Shown here: piece after piece, positions 9,674-19,068 of the stretch | How the letters are laid out: every line of letters begins with the position of its first letter | Numbering within the stretch: the first letter of the stretch is position 1 | NCBI GenBank assembly: GCA_016788115.1 | Contig: JAEURR010000005.1 | Coordinates: forward strand, 310,001 to 374,000 | From: Chthonomonas sp. | Lineage (GTDB): Bacteria > Armatimonadota > Fimbriimonadia > Fimbriimonadales > Fimbriimonadaceae | Direction of reading: 5' to 3' | DNA: 64,000 nucleotides | Translations under genes and position numbers: made by a program | Notes under the pieces: model-generated | The model's input: the letters and a program-made list of their open reading frames with translations, nothing else | The model's database searches: none | Told to the model about the DNA's origin: nothing

Positions 9674-10207
9674 ATGACAAGTCTCTTGGCCGCCGCTCTC
9701 ATCGCCGCTCTGCCCGCACCTGGGCTCGCTGTGGGCGATAGCGTCTCTCCCTTCGAGCCGTACTGGATCAACGGCGACTACGCAGACACCAACATGTGCC
9801 CCGTGTGCGAGTACACCATCCAGCCGATGGTGTACGTGTGGACACACGGGAGCGGCGCCAAGACGCTCCAGAAGATCGTGACCACGATCGACGCCATCGA
9901 TGCAGCGGCTCCCGAAGAGTCGCTGCACACCTTCCTCGTCGAGGCGAACCAAGAGGCCAATGACAAGGCGAGCATCGCGCGGCTTCGGGGCTGGGCCGAC
10001 GCCTGGAAACCCCAAGCCATGGCGTTCCTCAGCCGCCCGGTCAAGCTCAAGGTCCTGATGAAAAACTACAAGCTCGAAGAGCACGAGCGGTGGAAAACAG
10101 TGGTTTACGTCGTGAAGGGCCGCAAGGTCACGCAAACGTTCGTCGACCCCAGCGAAGAGGCTTTACCAGAGATTTCTGCGGCGATCAACGCAATTCTTGC
10201 CCCTTAG
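9674..10207 (+). CDS. Exported thioredoxin-like protein with CPVC motif
   Basis: This 177-residue protein has a short hydrophobic signal (SLLAAALIAALPAPGLA), followed by VGDSVSPFEPYWING and NMCPVCEYTIQPMVYVW. The CxxC pair (CPVC, about residues 41-44) lies at the position of a thioredoxin active site, and the rest keeps alternating strands and helices. Similar proteins are found in Planctomycetes and Armatimonadota near YceI or redoxin genes. It follows the YceI gene by two bases and probably shares its message. The redox partner is unknown. An in-frame TAG at 10205 ends it shortly before the next PEP-CTERM gene. Confidence 0.75.
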   Translation: MTSLLAAALIAALPAPGLAVGDSVSPFEPYWINGDYADTNMCPVCEYTIQPMVYVWTHGSGAKTLQKIVTTIDAIDAAAPEESLHTFLVEANQEANDKASIARLRGWADAWKPQAMAFLSRPVKLKVLMKNYKLEEHERWKTVVYVVKGRKVTQTFVDPSEEALPEISAAINAILAP

Positions 10208-10254
10208 CACGAGAACTTCCGTCACATCTTGGGCGGTGCAGACCGATCAAGGGT

Positions 10255-10845
10255 ATGAGAGCAATCACCCTCGGCTTCACGATGATCGCGACGATTGGGT
10301 CAGCATCCGCGACGCTTTTTCTGGTCAACTCGCCCGCGACGTACCTGCGCGCGTTTGGTGAGGCACCGTTCGCTGCCAATGCAATCAACTTGAACGCAAA
10401 CGGATTCTTCGCGGGGCAGACCGTCCTGCTCAAGCGGGCTGGCTCATGGAACCACCTGGGCGGTCCTACCCCGACCGACTATGGACTGAGCTGTGTCTTT
10501 AGTTCGAGCTCCGCGTTGCTCGGCCCGAACAATCTGAACCGTATTCCTGGTGCGATCGATGCCGGGCCTGATTGGGTCAGCCCGAACACCCAGATCGGTG
10601 GCTTCTCGACGGACATCGCCGAGGATTTCCAGGTCGATAACAACACCGGGACGGCCAACGGCATCGTCCTAACCATCCCGGCGGGCGCACAGTACATCTT
10701 CTGTACCGCGCAGGACAACTTCTTCTCGGACAACAACAACACGACCGAGTTCTATCTGTCGATCCAGCCGGTACCCGAACCCGGGACGCTCGCGGCTCTT
10801 GCGGTCGGAGCGGGATTGTTGCTGAGACGACGTCTGAAACGCTAA
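10255..10845 (+). CDS. PEP-CTERM sorting domain protein
   Basis: The product has 196 residues. The N-terminus MRAITLGFTMIATIGSASA is a signal peptide. The C-terminus has PVPEPGTLAALAVGAGLLL then RRRLKR, a textbook PEP-CTERM tail. The mature part is rich in Asn, Ser and Gly and has two cysteines (CVF and FCTA) that could form a disulfide. The open frame begins far upstream inside the previous gene; the ATG at 10255 is the first that yields a signal peptide. The mature domain is not one I can name. Confidence 0.85.
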   Translation: MRAITLGFTMIATIGSASATLFLVNSPATYLRAFGEAPFAANAINLNANGFFAGQTVLLKRAGSWNHLGGPTPTDYGLSCVFSSSSALLGPNNLNRIPGAIDAGPDWVSPNTQIGGFSTDIAEDFQVDNNTGTANGIVLTIPAGAQYIFCTAQDNFFSDNNNTTEFYLSIQPVPEPGTLAALAVGAGLLLRRRLKR

Positions 10846-10863
10846 CTGCGTGCGGAGGTCTGC

Positions 10864-12300
10864 TTGCTGCACGCCGTAGAACCTGGCGTGCCAGGGTCCT
10901 CTGCGCTGGTTTGGCTAAGGCGTGATGTGCGTCTGCACGATCACGCCGCGCTCGCGCTGGCAACGGCCCACTCGCAGCGGGTGGCAGTCTGCTTCGTTTT
11001 CGATACGAACATCCTTCGCGCGTTGCAGGATCGCGACGACCGACGCGTGCAGTTTCTGCTCGACTCGCTCGCCGAAGTGGACTCCGAGCTGCGCCGCTCG
11101 GGGTCGCGGCTCTTGGTGGCCCATGGCGACCCAGTAGTCGAGATCCCTCGCATTGCGACCATGCTGGGCGTTGAACGCGTAGTCACGAATCGCGATTGGG
11201 AGCCTTACGCAATCGAGCGTGACCGGAAGGTGGCCCACGCACTGACATCGCTCGCGATCGATTTCGTCTTATCCAAAGATCACCTCGTTCTTGCACCCGA
11301 AGAGATCTTGAGCGGCGGCGGCACCCCATTTCGCGTGTTCACCCCATACAGCAAGGCGTGGCTCGCCGCATGCACGTCCGGCGACATCGCCGAGCGACCA
11401 GTCCACCAAAATCGGTGGTGGCCCGCCGATCGATTGGACGTGCCCGGGACCGAACTGCGCAGCTTTGAAGACATCGGCTTCCGGCCCCCGACCGTGCCGG
11501 TGCTCGCCGGAGCCGCCCATGCCCGAGTCACGCTTGATCGCTTTCTACGGAAGATTGATGACTACGCCGACCGACGCGATGAACCCGCCGCCGAAGCGAC
11601 GAGCGGTCTGAGTATCCACCTGCGGCACGGCACGATCTCAGTTCGAGAATGCTTCCGCGCATCCATGGAGAGATCGAGCGCAGGAGCCAGGTCATGGACC
11701 CGCGAGCTCATTTGGCGCGAGTTCTATCAGATGATCTTGGGCCAATTCCCGCACGTGGTGGACCGGTGTTTCCGGCACGAGTTCGATAGCGTACGGTGGG
11801 AAGAGAACCTGGAACTGTTCCACGCTTGGACGGAAGGGCAAACCGGCTACCCCATCGTGGATGCGGCCATGCGCTGCTTCAAGGCGACCGGCTGGATTCA
11901 CAATCGGCTCCGCATGATCACCGCGTCGTTCCTGACGAAAGATCTACTCCTCGATTGGCGGCTCGGGGAAGCGTACTTTGCCCGATTGCTGCTCGACTTT
12001 GACTTAGCCCAGAACAACGGCGGGTGGCAGTGGTGCGCGGGCACAGGGGCCGACGCTCAGCCGTACTTCCGCATCTTCAATCCCACCCTCCAAAGCAGGA
12101 AGTTCGATCCGAAAGGGGAGTTCATTCGCGCCTGGGTTCCCGAGTTGCAGGGTCTGTCGGATCAGCAAATCCATGAACCGGCAAATCTCTCCTCATTCGA
12201 TCTTCTTGCGGCCGGGGCGCAGCGCTACCCCCGTCCGATCGTGGACCACGGAGCCCAGCGCAAACGAGCGATTCAGATGCTCAGCCGCGCGACGTCATAG
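10864..12300 (+). CDS. phrB: Deoxyribodipyrimidine photolyase (cryptochrome/photolyase family)
   Basis: A 478-residue flavoprotein that repairs UV-induced cyclobutane pyrimidine dimers with blue light. The N-terminal antenna domain begins ALVWLRRDVRLHDHAAL. The FAD domain contains TRELIWREFYQMIL, GYPIVDAAMRCFKATGWIHN, RLRMITASFLTKDLLLDWR and NNGGWQWCAGTGADAQPYFR, including the Trp and Asn residues of class I enzymes. The start is a TTG at 10864; no ATG is available before the antenna domain. The 3' end overlaps the convergent acpS gene by 28 bases. Flavin binding is read from family motifs; I cannot tell the second chromophore. Confidence 0.92.
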   Translation: MLHAVEPGVPGSSALVWLRRDVRLHDHAALALATAHSQRVAVCFVFDTNILRALQDRDDRRVQFLLDSLAEVDSELRRSGSRLLVAHGDPVVEIPRIATMLGVERVVTNRDWEPYAIERDRKVAHALTSLAIDFVLSKDHLVLAPEEILSGGGTPFRVFTPYSKAWLAACTSGDIAERPVHQNRWWPADRLDVPGTELRSFEDIGFRPPTVPVLAGAAHARVTLDRFLRKIDDYADRRDEPAAEATSGLSIHLRHGTISVRECFRASMERSSAGARSWTRELIWREFYQMILGQFPHVVDRCFRHEFDSVRWEENLELFHAWTEGQTGYPIVDAAMRCFKATGWIHNRLRMITASFLTKDLLLDWRLGEAYFARLLLDFDLAQNNGGWQWCAGTGADAQPYFRIFNPTLQSRKFDPKGEFIRAWVPELQGLSDQQIHEPANLSSFDLLAAGAQRYPRPIVDHGAQRKRAIQMLSRATS

Positions 12301-12638
12301 TACTGCTCGCGGAGCGCCATGGCGACCACAAGCCCACGCTCGTGGGTGAGCGAAACGTGGACGCGCTCCGAATGGTCGATCCCGAACACATGCGCTCGGG
12401 GCTCGCCGTGAGTACCACGGGTGATCTCGGCGGCATGCCACGAGTGCAGCCATGGGCAAGCTTTTTTGATCGCCTCCTTCATGGCCCAACGCCCGGCCAA
12501 GAACCGCACCCGGTCGGGCTCTTGGGCAAGGGCTTCGAGCTCCAGAACCGTCAATATCCTCGAGGCGAACCTGGGATGCTCCGCTGCAGCCGCAATCCGG
12601 TCAATCTCTACTACGTCAACGCCAATACCGAGGATCAT
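12273..12638 (-). CDS. acpS: Holo-[acyl-carrier-protein] synthase
   Basis: This 121-residue enzyme transfers 4'-phosphopantetheine from CoA to apo-ACP, which is needed for fatty acid synthesis. Family motifs are plain: GIGVDVVEIDRI at the start (Mg-binding Asp), FLAGRWAMKEAIKKA (catalytic Glu/Lys) and HVSLTHERGLVVAMAL. The length is normal for AcpS. Its ATG overlaps the stop of the upstream Fe-S gene by four bases (ATGA), so the two are translationally coupled. The 3' end runs 28 bases into the convergent photolyase gene. Confidence 0.95.
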   Translation of the reverse strand: MILGIGVDVVEIDRIAAAAEHPRFASRILTVLELEALAQEPDRVRFLAGRWAMKEAIKKACPWLHSWHAAEITRGTHGEPRAHVFGIDHSERVHVSLTHERGLVVAMALREQYYDVARLSI

Positions 12639-14623
12639 CGATTTGCGTCCCTCATGAGCTCGGCGATGTCCACTAGATTGATCTCGTCATCGGTGACCTG
12701 CTTGATCGAGGCGTCGAGCATGATGCGGCAGAACGGGCAACCGACGGCCACAGTTTTCGCGCCGGTAGCCAGAAGCTCCTCGGTGCGCCGGGTGCTCGGT
12801 CGCTGGTCGGGCTCTTCTTCCATCCACATCCGGCCGCCGCCCGCACCGCAGCATAACGTCTTGCGTCCATGGTGCTCGGGCTCGGCGATCGCTTTGCGAT
12901 TCGTGCTCTGGGTGACCATCTGTACCAAGATGGGCGCGCCGCCGTTCAGCGAGGTGCTTTCCCCGAGAACCGTTCGGGGGGCGTCGCTCTCGTCATTGAT
13001 GCGGGCCAGATAGCACGGGTCATGGTACGTGACGTCCCCCTTGAGCGGGCTCGCGGACTTGAGCTTGCCCGCCTCAATCAACTCGCGGAGAAGCTGCGAG
13101 TGGTGTACGACGTCGTACTTGCCGTCGAACTGCGGGTACTCATTGAGCAGGGTGTTGAAGCAGTGCGGGCAGGCGGTGACAATCCGCTTGAACTCGTACT
13201 GCGCAAAGACGGCGACGTTCGTCATGGCCTTCTCTTGGAAGAGAAACTCGTCGCCAATGCGGCGCGCGGGGTCGCCCGTGCAGGTCTCTTCTTGGCCCAA
13301 GCATGCGTAGTTCACGCCCGCCTTAGCCATAAGCTCGGCCATGGCCTTGGTCGTTCGGACCGCGCCCGGGTCGGTCGCACCCGCGCAGCCAACCCAGAAG
13401 AGAACATCGAACTGTTTCTTCTCACGGGCTAGGGGGACATCCAAACCCGTCATCCACGATTCACGCTCGTTGGCGGGGGTCCCCCATGCGTTCCCCGTCG
13501 AGGCGGTCTGTCGGAGGACGGTCGCAGCGGTCCCACTCAGCTTGCCCTCGGCCACCAGGTTGCGGCGCGTATCGACGATGAGATCGACGTGACGGATCAG
13601 CACCGGACAGGCTTCCACGCACGCGTTGCAGGTCGTACATGCCCACAGCGACTCCTCGCTCACGCGGGGAGCGACGGCCTCCCCCACGGTGATCGCATGG
13701 TGAATGTCCTGAACGATCATCTTCGGGTTAAGCTTCTTGCCCGCGCCGTTGGCGGGGCAGACTTCCGTACAGCGGCCGCACTCCATGCACGCATCGAGTG
13801 ACATCAGGTGCCAGCGAGAGAACTCACTGGGCATCTCGACTCCGATCTTGCCCGTCTCCTCGACCTCTTCCATCGAGATCGGCGCGAGCTGACCCATGGG
13901 CTTTGCGGGAGCTCCGGCCGCACTTGCGATCGCCATGACGATATGCTTTAGGCGCATGTGCGGCAGACCCGCGATGAACACCATGACCAGCGCCGCATGG
14001 AACCACCAAAGGGCAACGTATGTAGACGCCGAAACATCGGGCATCGCCTTGGACATCGAAAACCCGACCCACGAGACCCAGTCCCAAGTCTGCGGGTTGT
14101 TGCGGATACGGGCCGCTTCGAGCACGTATCCGGTCACACCCAAGACCAACAGCAGATAGAGAGCCCACAGATCTTTCCACCCATGACTGATGACCGAAAG
14201 TCGAAAGGCGTGGCGCCGGGCGAGGGCCCAAACGACGCCGATGATCAGGAACAGTCCGAGCGAATCGAAAAGCCCCTCGTAGATCAGATAGTACGTGCCG
14301 ACGTGGAATTTGAACGGCGAATAGGTGTTGATGCCGAGCAGGGTGGTGGCGATGAAGAGTGAGACGAACCCGTAGAAAATGAACAGGTGCATCGGCGCGC
14401 CGGATTTGGGCCGCGCATTCATGACCTTTCGCTGGCCAAGAATGTAGCTCACGATGTTGCGAACGGGCGTTGGCTTCCAATCGATGGGCTTGCCATGACG
14501 CCAGTACCGCGCACGCTCAAAGAACCGCCATGCCGCATAGGCGCATGCGCTGAGGATGAGCACATAGAACACGACCTTGTGGCCACTGCCCATGTGCAAG
14601 AACTCGGCTCGAGTCGGTTGCAC
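12635..14623 (-). CDS. Membrane Fe-S oxidoreductase with CCG (heterodisulfide-reductase-like) domains
   Basis: A 662-residue protein in three parts. The N-terminal 240 residues hold about five membrane helices (VVFYVLILSACAYAAW, GLFLIIGVVWALA and others) resembling nitrate-reductase gamma/cytochrome b subunits. Two 4Fe-4S motifs follow (CMECGRCTEVCP and CTTCNACVEACP). Last come two CCG-type domains, one ending CCGAGGGRMW. Such proteins pass electrons between soluble donors, often electron-transfer flavoproteins, and membrane quinones. No ETF gene is in this window, so the partner is unknown. Start at 14623, or ten codons later (MGSGHKVVF). It overlaps acpS by four bases. Confidence 0.88.
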   Translation of the reverse strand: MQPTRAEFLHMGSGHKVVFYVLILSACAYAAWRFFERARYWRHGKPIDWKPTPVRNIVSYILGQRKVMNARPKSGAPMHLFIFYGFVSLFIATTLLGINTYSPFKFHVGTYYLIYEGLFDSLGLFLIIGVVWALARRHAFRLSVISHGWKDLWALYLLLVLGVTGYVLEAARIRNNPQTWDWVSWVGFSMSKAMPDVSASTYVALWWFHAALVMVFIAGLPHMRLKHIVMAIASAAGAPAKPMGQLAPISMEEVEETGKIGVEMPSEFSRWHLMSLDACMECGRCTEVCPANGAGKKLNPKMIVQDIHHAITVGEAVAPRVSEESLWACTTCNACVEACPVLIRHVDLIVDTRRNLVAEGKLSGTAATVLRQTASTGNAWGTPANERESWMTGLDVPLAREKKQFDVLFWVGCAGATDPGAVRTTKAMAELMAKAGVNYACLGQEETCTGDPARRIGDEFLFQEKAMTNVAVFAQYEFKRIVTACPHCFNTLLNEYPQFDGKYDVVHHSQLLRELIEAGKLKSASPLKGDVTYHDPCYLARINDESDAPRTVLGESTSLNGGAPILVQMVTQSTNRKAIAEPEHHGRKTLCCGAGGGRMWMEEEPDQRPSTRRTEELLATGAKTVAVGCPFCRIMLDASIKQVTDDEINLVDIAELMRDANR

Positions 14624-14641
14624 GAATCGAATTCTATCTGA

Positions 14642-15265
14642 TCAACGAGGATGCGCGGGGTCGCGGACGACTTTGCCCACTTGGCCGATCGGTGCGACCA
14701 AGATTTCGTCTTTGCGATCCGCAATCCATTCGAGGAGAGTCGCGTGGTCGGCGCGGTCAATTCCGGCCTCACCGGTGCCGATCCCTTCGAACGCAAAGAT
14801 GAGCCATGCACCTTCTTCGAGAGCTCGGTGCGCCACCGCGGTCAGCATCGTGGCGTCCATGCCATCGGTGTTTACCGCGGCAAGCCGCTTGGGGCTCAAC
14901 GTATCGACGAAGTTAAATCCGTCGTGCGGCACACGCACGAACTCGGCCACCTCGCGGCTGTAGGTCGGAGTCTCGGCTGCCACCACATTTGCTGACCTAC
15001 CAAACGCCTCGTCGAAGAAGCTACGACCCTCGGGTTCAAAGCCCATGAGCCCAAGTTCGTGCCCTAGCGCAGGGAGAGCTTGCCAGCGTGCGAGCTGCTC
15101 AAGGGCGGCAGCAGGTTCCAGAAGGAACGTTGCGTGCAAGTGCAGACGCTCTAGCAGGGGGACCACCACTTCGAGGTGACCGTAGTCCGCACCATCGTAG
15201 CTTAGGCTGATGGCGCATCGAGCGGAGTTAGGCCACGGGCTACCGACGCCCGGTTTCTGGGGCAC
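14642..15265 (-). CDS. Polysaccharide-deacetylase-like protein
   Basis: The 207-residue product resembles the NodB/polysaccharide deacetylase barrel: ISLSYDGADYGH at the start matches the first catalytic motif (usually TFDDG), and later segments alternate strands and helices (ATFLLEP, GHELGLMGFEP). The first motif has YDG instead of DDG, and a clear HSxxH zinc motif is missing, so deacetylase activity is doubtful. I chose the GTG at 15265 because GGAG lies six bases before it; this start overlaps the upstream lipoprotein gene by 26 bases. It is cytoplasmic as annotated. It may act on a cell-envelope sugar; that is inference. Confidence 0.6.
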   Translation of the reverse strand: MPQKPGVGSPWPNSARCAISLSYDGADYGHLEVVVPLLERLHLHATFLLEPAAALEQLARWQALPALGHELGLMGFEPEGRSFFDEAFGRSANVVAAETPTYSREVAEFVRVPHDGFNFVDTLSPKRLAAVNTDGMDATMLTAVAHRALEEGAWLIFAFEGIGTGEAGIDRADHATLLEWIADRKDEILVAPIGQVGKVVRDPAHPR

Positions 15266-16022
15266 TTTGCGCTCCGGGAAGGTTCTCCGTCGCCTTGGGA
15301 AGCTCGGCCTTCGACTGTTTGTCCGCGCCACTCAGCGAGTCGGAGGAGGGTGCGCCCTCGATGTCGCTTGGAATCGTATCGGAGGGCACGATATTGCTCG
15401 CGGCGGCGGGGGCTCCGCCCGTTCGGCGGAAGATCATTTCCGTCGACGACTGGCCTTGGTCAAACTTGAACTCGGTCCCATCGGTGATGAGTTCGAAATT
15501 GAGCGGCTGGGCATACTGTTCCACGCCGACAATGTCCTGGCCGTCGGGCCCCTTAGGCGTCTTTGCGCGCGCCTCATCAAGGGTCACTCCCATGATCGTA
15601 ATCGGGTTCAGTTCCAAGAAACCGCTGACGATCCGGAAGTTGCCAGCCAGCTTCACACCCAGCATGTTGAGCGTGTACAGACCGTCTTTCTTGAGGTTCA
15701 GGATCACTGCGCCGTACTTGGAGATCGCCGCTTCCTGCGCGGCCAGAACCTGCCCGATGTTGGCACCCGCACCCGCGGGCACACGAATGGTCGCTTTCCA
15801 CTCGCCTAGGAACTTATCCATCGTGGCTTCGGTGGCCACAACCCCCGAGCTACCGCGGCTACCCGCGAGTCCCGCGGAAGCGCTCGACTTCTTGGGTAGG
15901 AAGTAGCCGTCTGGGGCGGGCGGCATCTTGGCGTTGCCCATATCCTTTGCGCCGTCTTTCCAGTTGCAGCCTGCAAGGAGGGCTGCCGCCAGCGCGAAGT
16001 AGAAGATGCGAGTGGAGTTCAT
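15240..16022 (-). CDS. Hypothetical lipoprotein
   Basis: The 260-residue product begins MNSTRIFYFALAAALLAGC, a lipoprotein signal with lipobox LAGC. The middle has a GEWKATIRVPAG segment and strands such as AVILNLKKDGLYTLNML and FELITDGTEFKFDQGQ, typical of small beta-barrels. The last 50 residues are low-complexity (Ser, Pro, Ala, Asp). Its layout resembles the lipoprotein at 3318-3929. A TTG two codons upstream is an alternative start. It overlaps the downstream deacetylase-like gene by 26 bases, so the pair probably works in the same envelope process, which I cannot name. Confidence 0.75.
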   Translation of the reverse strand: MNSTRIFYFALAAALLAGCNWKDGAKDMGNAKMPPAPDGYFLPKKSSASAGLAGSRGSSGVVATEATMDKFLGEWKATIRVPAGAGANIGQVLAAQEAAISKYGAVILNLKKDGLYTLNMLGVKLAGNFRIVSGFLELNPITIMGVTLDEARAKTPKGPDGQDIVGVEQYAQPLNFELITDGTEFKFDQGQSSTEMIFRRTGGAPAAASNIVPSDTIPSDIEGAPSSDSLSGADKQSKAELPKATENLPGAQSAPETGRR

Positions 16023-16053
16023 AGGCAATCAGTGGAAACATCGGGTTCGATGT

Positions 16054-16746
16054 TCACGTTCCCATAGTATTCCCGAATAGCTCGATGTGCATGCGAGGCG
16101 AGAGTCGCCACCCTCTGGCGATACACAGGGGAACGAGCGCGCGCATCCCCTCTGTGAGCCGCGATGACTCGACGCCTTCGGGCATCAACATCACCTTGCC
16201 AGGCTCAACGTCCCCGAGCAATCGGAGCGTCGATTCGATCTCTATCACGTCCGCTTCCTGAGTCTCGGGAGCGACCACAAATTTGAGCTGATAGTCGTAG
16301 CGACCTATCAGGTCGCGGACAACATCGGGTTGGAAGCGCGTCTGCTCATGCCGGATTCGCCAGGGTCCCTCGGGCGTCGAATTTGCGAGTTTCGGACTGA
16401 TGGACATGAGATCGCAATCAAGCTCGCGCATGACGGTTCCGGCGGTCTCGATGGTGATCTGGAATCCCCTTGCTTTCAGCTCACTTGCGAGCGCCACGAT
16501 CGGGTCGAACAGCATGGGCTCCCCCCCGGTGAGCACGACGTACCTACTTGGAAAGCCGCACACCTGCTCCAAGATGGAGTCGAGTTCCAGCACTGGCCCG
16601 GTCGGGTCCCAACTGGCATAGGGTGTGTCGCACCAGTGGCATCGGAGGTTGCAACCGCTCACCCGAACGAATACGCTCGGCATCCCCACCAGGCCGCCCT
16701 CGCCCTGAACGCTTTCAAAGATTTCCGCGATGCGCAGGCGGCTCAT
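16054..16746 (-). CDS. queE: 7-carboxy-7-deazaguanine synthase (radical SAM)
   Basis: This 230-residue enzyme converts carboxytetrahydropterin to 7-carboxy-7-deazaguanine in queuosine biosynthesis. It starts [13 protein letters not shown], followed by the radical-SAM cluster motif CNLRCHWC, then YASWDPTGP and the SAM-binding LTGGEPML. Length and layout fit QueE. The ATG at 16746 overlaps the queC stop by four bases (ATGA), so the order queC-queE on this strand is translationally coupled. The other queuosine genes (queD, queF) are not in the window. Confidence 0.93.
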   Translation of the reverse strand: MSRLRIAEIFESVQGEGGLVGMPSVFVRVSGCNLRCHWCDTPYASWDPTGPVLELDSILEQVCGFPSRYVVLTGGEPMLFDPIVALASELKARGFQITIETAGTVMRELDCDLMSISPKLANSTPEGPWRIRHEQTRFQPDVVRDLIGRYDYQLKFVVAPETQEADVIEIESTLRLLGDVEPGKVMLMPEGVESSRLTEGMRALVPLCIARGWRLSPRMHIELFGNTMGT

Positions 16747-17435
16747 GATCCCACAAGCACCGGGTCCCTCTGACCGAGCGATTCGAAAGCTCGCTTGCGG
16801 ATGAGGCATGAATCGCACCGGCCGCAGGCGCGCTCCCCGATGGGGTCATAACACGAATGGGTGATCCCGTAATCGACCCCGAGCCGCTGACCGAGCTGGA
16901 TGATCTCGACTTTGGTCATGGCGATGAGGGGCGCATGCACCGTCATCCTTTGGCCAGAAACGCCCGCCTTCGTCGCGAGATTCGCCAGTGTTTCGAACGC
17001 CTCGATGAACTCGGGCCGGCAATCCGGATAGCCGCTGTAATCGACCGCGTTCACTCCGACAAATAGGTGCCAAGCCTCAAGGATCTCCGCCAATCCCAGC
17101 GCCACGCTCAGCATGACCGTGTTGCGAGCGGGGACGTATGTCACCGGGATCTCTGCGCTCATGGCGTCGTCGGTACGGTCTTTCGGGACGGCGACTTCGG
17201 ATGTCAGCGCCGAGCCTCCAAACTGGGCAAGCGGGATCTCAAACAGTCGATGACTGGCAGCCCCCAGAGCCTCGGCCACACGCTCGGCGGCACGGAGTTC
17301 AACCGCGTGGCGCTGTCCATAACTGATCGTGAGTGCGTGGCATTCGTACCCGGCATCCCGAGCCACCGCCAGGACTGTCGCTGAATCGAGCCCCCCGCTG
17401 AGGAGGACCACCGCGCGCCTTACTGATTCGCCCAT
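16743..17435 (-). CDS. queC: 7-cyano-7-deazaguanine synthase
   Basis: A 230-residue ATP-dependent enzyme making preQ0, the step after QueE. It has the PP-loop [15 protein letters not shown] at the N-terminus, [22 protein letters not shown] and a C-terminal zinc site ([23 protein letters not shown]). The Met at 17435 begins just before the PP-loop; the longer open frame has a Pro/Arg-rich leader and is not used. It overlaps the upstream GH20 gene by 16 bases and queE by four, so all three are probably on one transcript. Confidence 0.94.
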   Translation of the reverse strand: MGESVRRAVVLLSGGLDSATVLAVARDAGYECHALTISYGQRHAVELRAAERVAEALGAASHRLFEIPLAQFGGSALTSEVAVPKDRTDDAMSAEIPVTYVPARNTVMLSVALGLAEILEAWHLFVGVNAVDYSGYPDCRPEFIEAFETLANLATKAGVSGQRMTVHAPLIAMTKVEIIQLGQRLGVDYGITHSCYDPIGERACGRCDSCLIRKRAFESLGQRDPVLVGS

Positions 17436-18976
17436 TTGTTGATGAGCCACCAGCACGCCTGGTCGTGCGGCATGAACTTGGGGTGAGTGATGATCTCGAA
17501 CGCGGGCAAGTAGCCCAGTGATCCGTCGCCGTACTGCCGAATTTGTTTCATGACGCGCTCGATGTGCTCCTTGGCGACGCGGCACCGCTCGATATCGGCG
17601 AGGCTCCCGCCAACTCGGGCGTGGGTGCGCCGGGCGACACGGGACAGCTCATCGAAGACCGTGCGCGATGCCGTAAGCTTGGCGACGGCCGCTTCGGTGC
17701 GTCCGGCTGCGTACTCCTTGCGTGCCATCTCGGCCATACGGACAAATTCGATCGCGCTGCGCACGAAGACGGTCACGCCTTGCTCGGCCTCGCCCGGTGC
17801 CGTCAGCAGCGCTTCTTCGCACACCCGCAAGGCTTGGTCTCCCACCTCGCCGCAAAGTTCGTCGGCGTGGTGCATCCAGGCAAGGAACGGGTTGGCATTG
17901 AGCAGGAGCCGCACCTTCAGCGAACTGCGGATCTTGCTCGGTGTGAAGGTGCCGCCGCAGTTCGCGAGGCCGTCGGACATCAGCCGCGCCCAACGACCGG
18001 ACTCGGGCGACACACTATCGTACGCAGCGAAGAAGCTCGCTCCGTCGGTGATGCGCTCTATCCGCTCTTCATTGAGGATGTCGCCGCACGCCTTCAGCGC
18101 TGGAAAGAGCGTGTCGTATGAGCCCATCAGACCGCACTCCCATGTGGTGACGCACACCCCGTGGAGCCCCATCTCTTGCACGTCCGCGGCCACCTCCCTG
18201 ACGTTGGTCTCGCTCGGCACGACGTGCATCCAAGAGGCGTTGTAAGTCTGGATCGCGGGCGAGCCGACGACTTCAAAGCCACGCTCGACAAACTTCGGCG
18301 AACTCTGCTTCAGACCGTTGAAGTACTGCCAATCGAAAATGAGAGTCTCTTTGGGCATCGCATCGAGGGCCAGAGGATGCTCCAAGTACATGTCGCCCCA
18401 GACGCCCGGTCGCCTGCCTGCACGAGAAACTCGCTCGGCCAGCGGCCCGAAGTGCGCACCGTAGAGCAACGCCTTACCGTCTTCGACACCCGGTCGCTCC
18501 GCTTTGAGTTGCTCGATCCTCGCCGCGCTGGCTGGGCTCGCACCAAGCTGAGCCGTCTCGTCGCCGCCAATGTGGATTAGGTGGGAGTCAAAGATGCTGA
18601 GCGTGTCGTCGATGATCTGCTCGGCGAGACGCACAAAGTCGGGATTGGCGGGACACGCCTGCAGCCCCGAGAACAGTTCTTCCCGGTATTGCTTGCCGTG
18701 TTCCGTATAGATGAAACCTTCGAAGTGGCCGAGCAGATTGATGAAGGGGACGATCTCCAGGCTCGGAAACTCGCTCTGTAGGCTCCGGATCATGTCAGGG
18801 GTGACACATCCGTCACCGTGCGTCCACGGCGTGCTGGGATAGGCAAACCGATGCTCCAGGTACAGACCCAGCGCGTTGTAGCCGGAGTCCAGGCTGAGCG
18901 CAGCCATCTCGTACAGCCGATCGAGGGTGGGCGACTGCTCGCGGGCGATGTCCACCATCCACATTCGAAGTTGCAT
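17420..18976 (-). CDS. GH20-like beta-N-acetylhexosaminidase family protein
   Basis: The 518-residue product starts [13 protein letters not shown] and has the TIM-barrel pattern of glycoside hydrolase family 20: [30 protein letters not shown], and the catalytic Asp-Glu pair in [13 protein letters not shown], the most diagnostic motif, followed by [11 protein letters not shown]. There is no signal peptide, so it should act in the cytoplasm, probably removing terminal GlcNAc or GalNAc from imported glycans. The C-terminal 200 residues are helical and carry no motif I know. It overlaps queC by 16 bases. The terminator at 19014 separates it from the upstream PEP-CTERM gene. Confidence 0.8.
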   Translation of the reverse strand: MQLRMWMVDIAREQSPTLDRLYEMAALSLDSGYNALGLYLEHRFAYPSTPWTHGDGCVTPDMIRSLQSEFPSLEIVPFINLLGHFEGFIYTEHGKQYREELFSGLQACPANPDFVRLAEQIIDDTLSIFDSHLIHIGGDETAQLGASPASAARIEQLKAERPGVEDGKALLYGAHFGPLAERVSRAGRRPGVWGDMYLEHPLALDAMPKETLIFDWQYFNGLKQSSPKFVERGFEVVGSPAIQTYNASWMHVVPSETNVREVAADVQEMGLHGVCVTTWECGLMGSYDTLFPALKACGDILNEERIERITDGASFFAAYDSVSPESGRWARLMSDGLANCGGTFTPSKIRSSLKVRLLLNANPFLAWMHHADELCGEVGDQALRVCEEALLTAPGEAEQGVTVFVRSAIEFVRMAEMARKEYAAGRTEAAVAKLTASRTVFDELSRVARRTHARVGGSLADIERCRVAKEHIERVMKQIRQYGDGSLGYLPAFEIITHPKFMPHDQACWWLINKWANQ

Positions 18977-19013
18977 GCCTTCATTGTGAAGGAACGGCCC
19001 CAGAAATGCGAAA

Positions 19014-19039
19014 GGTCCCGCGACGAGTGTCGCGGGACC
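19014..19039 (-). terminator. Intrinsic terminator of the PEP-CTERM gene at 19069
   Basis: An 11-base perfect stem (GGTCCCGCGAC at 19014-19024 with its complement at 19029-19039) encloses a four-base loop. On the minus strand TTTCG follows the stem, 30 bases after the gene's stop. It separates the PEP-CTERM gene from the downstream GH20-queC-queE run. Confidence 0.8.
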
Positions 19040-19068
19040 CAACGGTTTACGATAGGAGTCGGACTCTG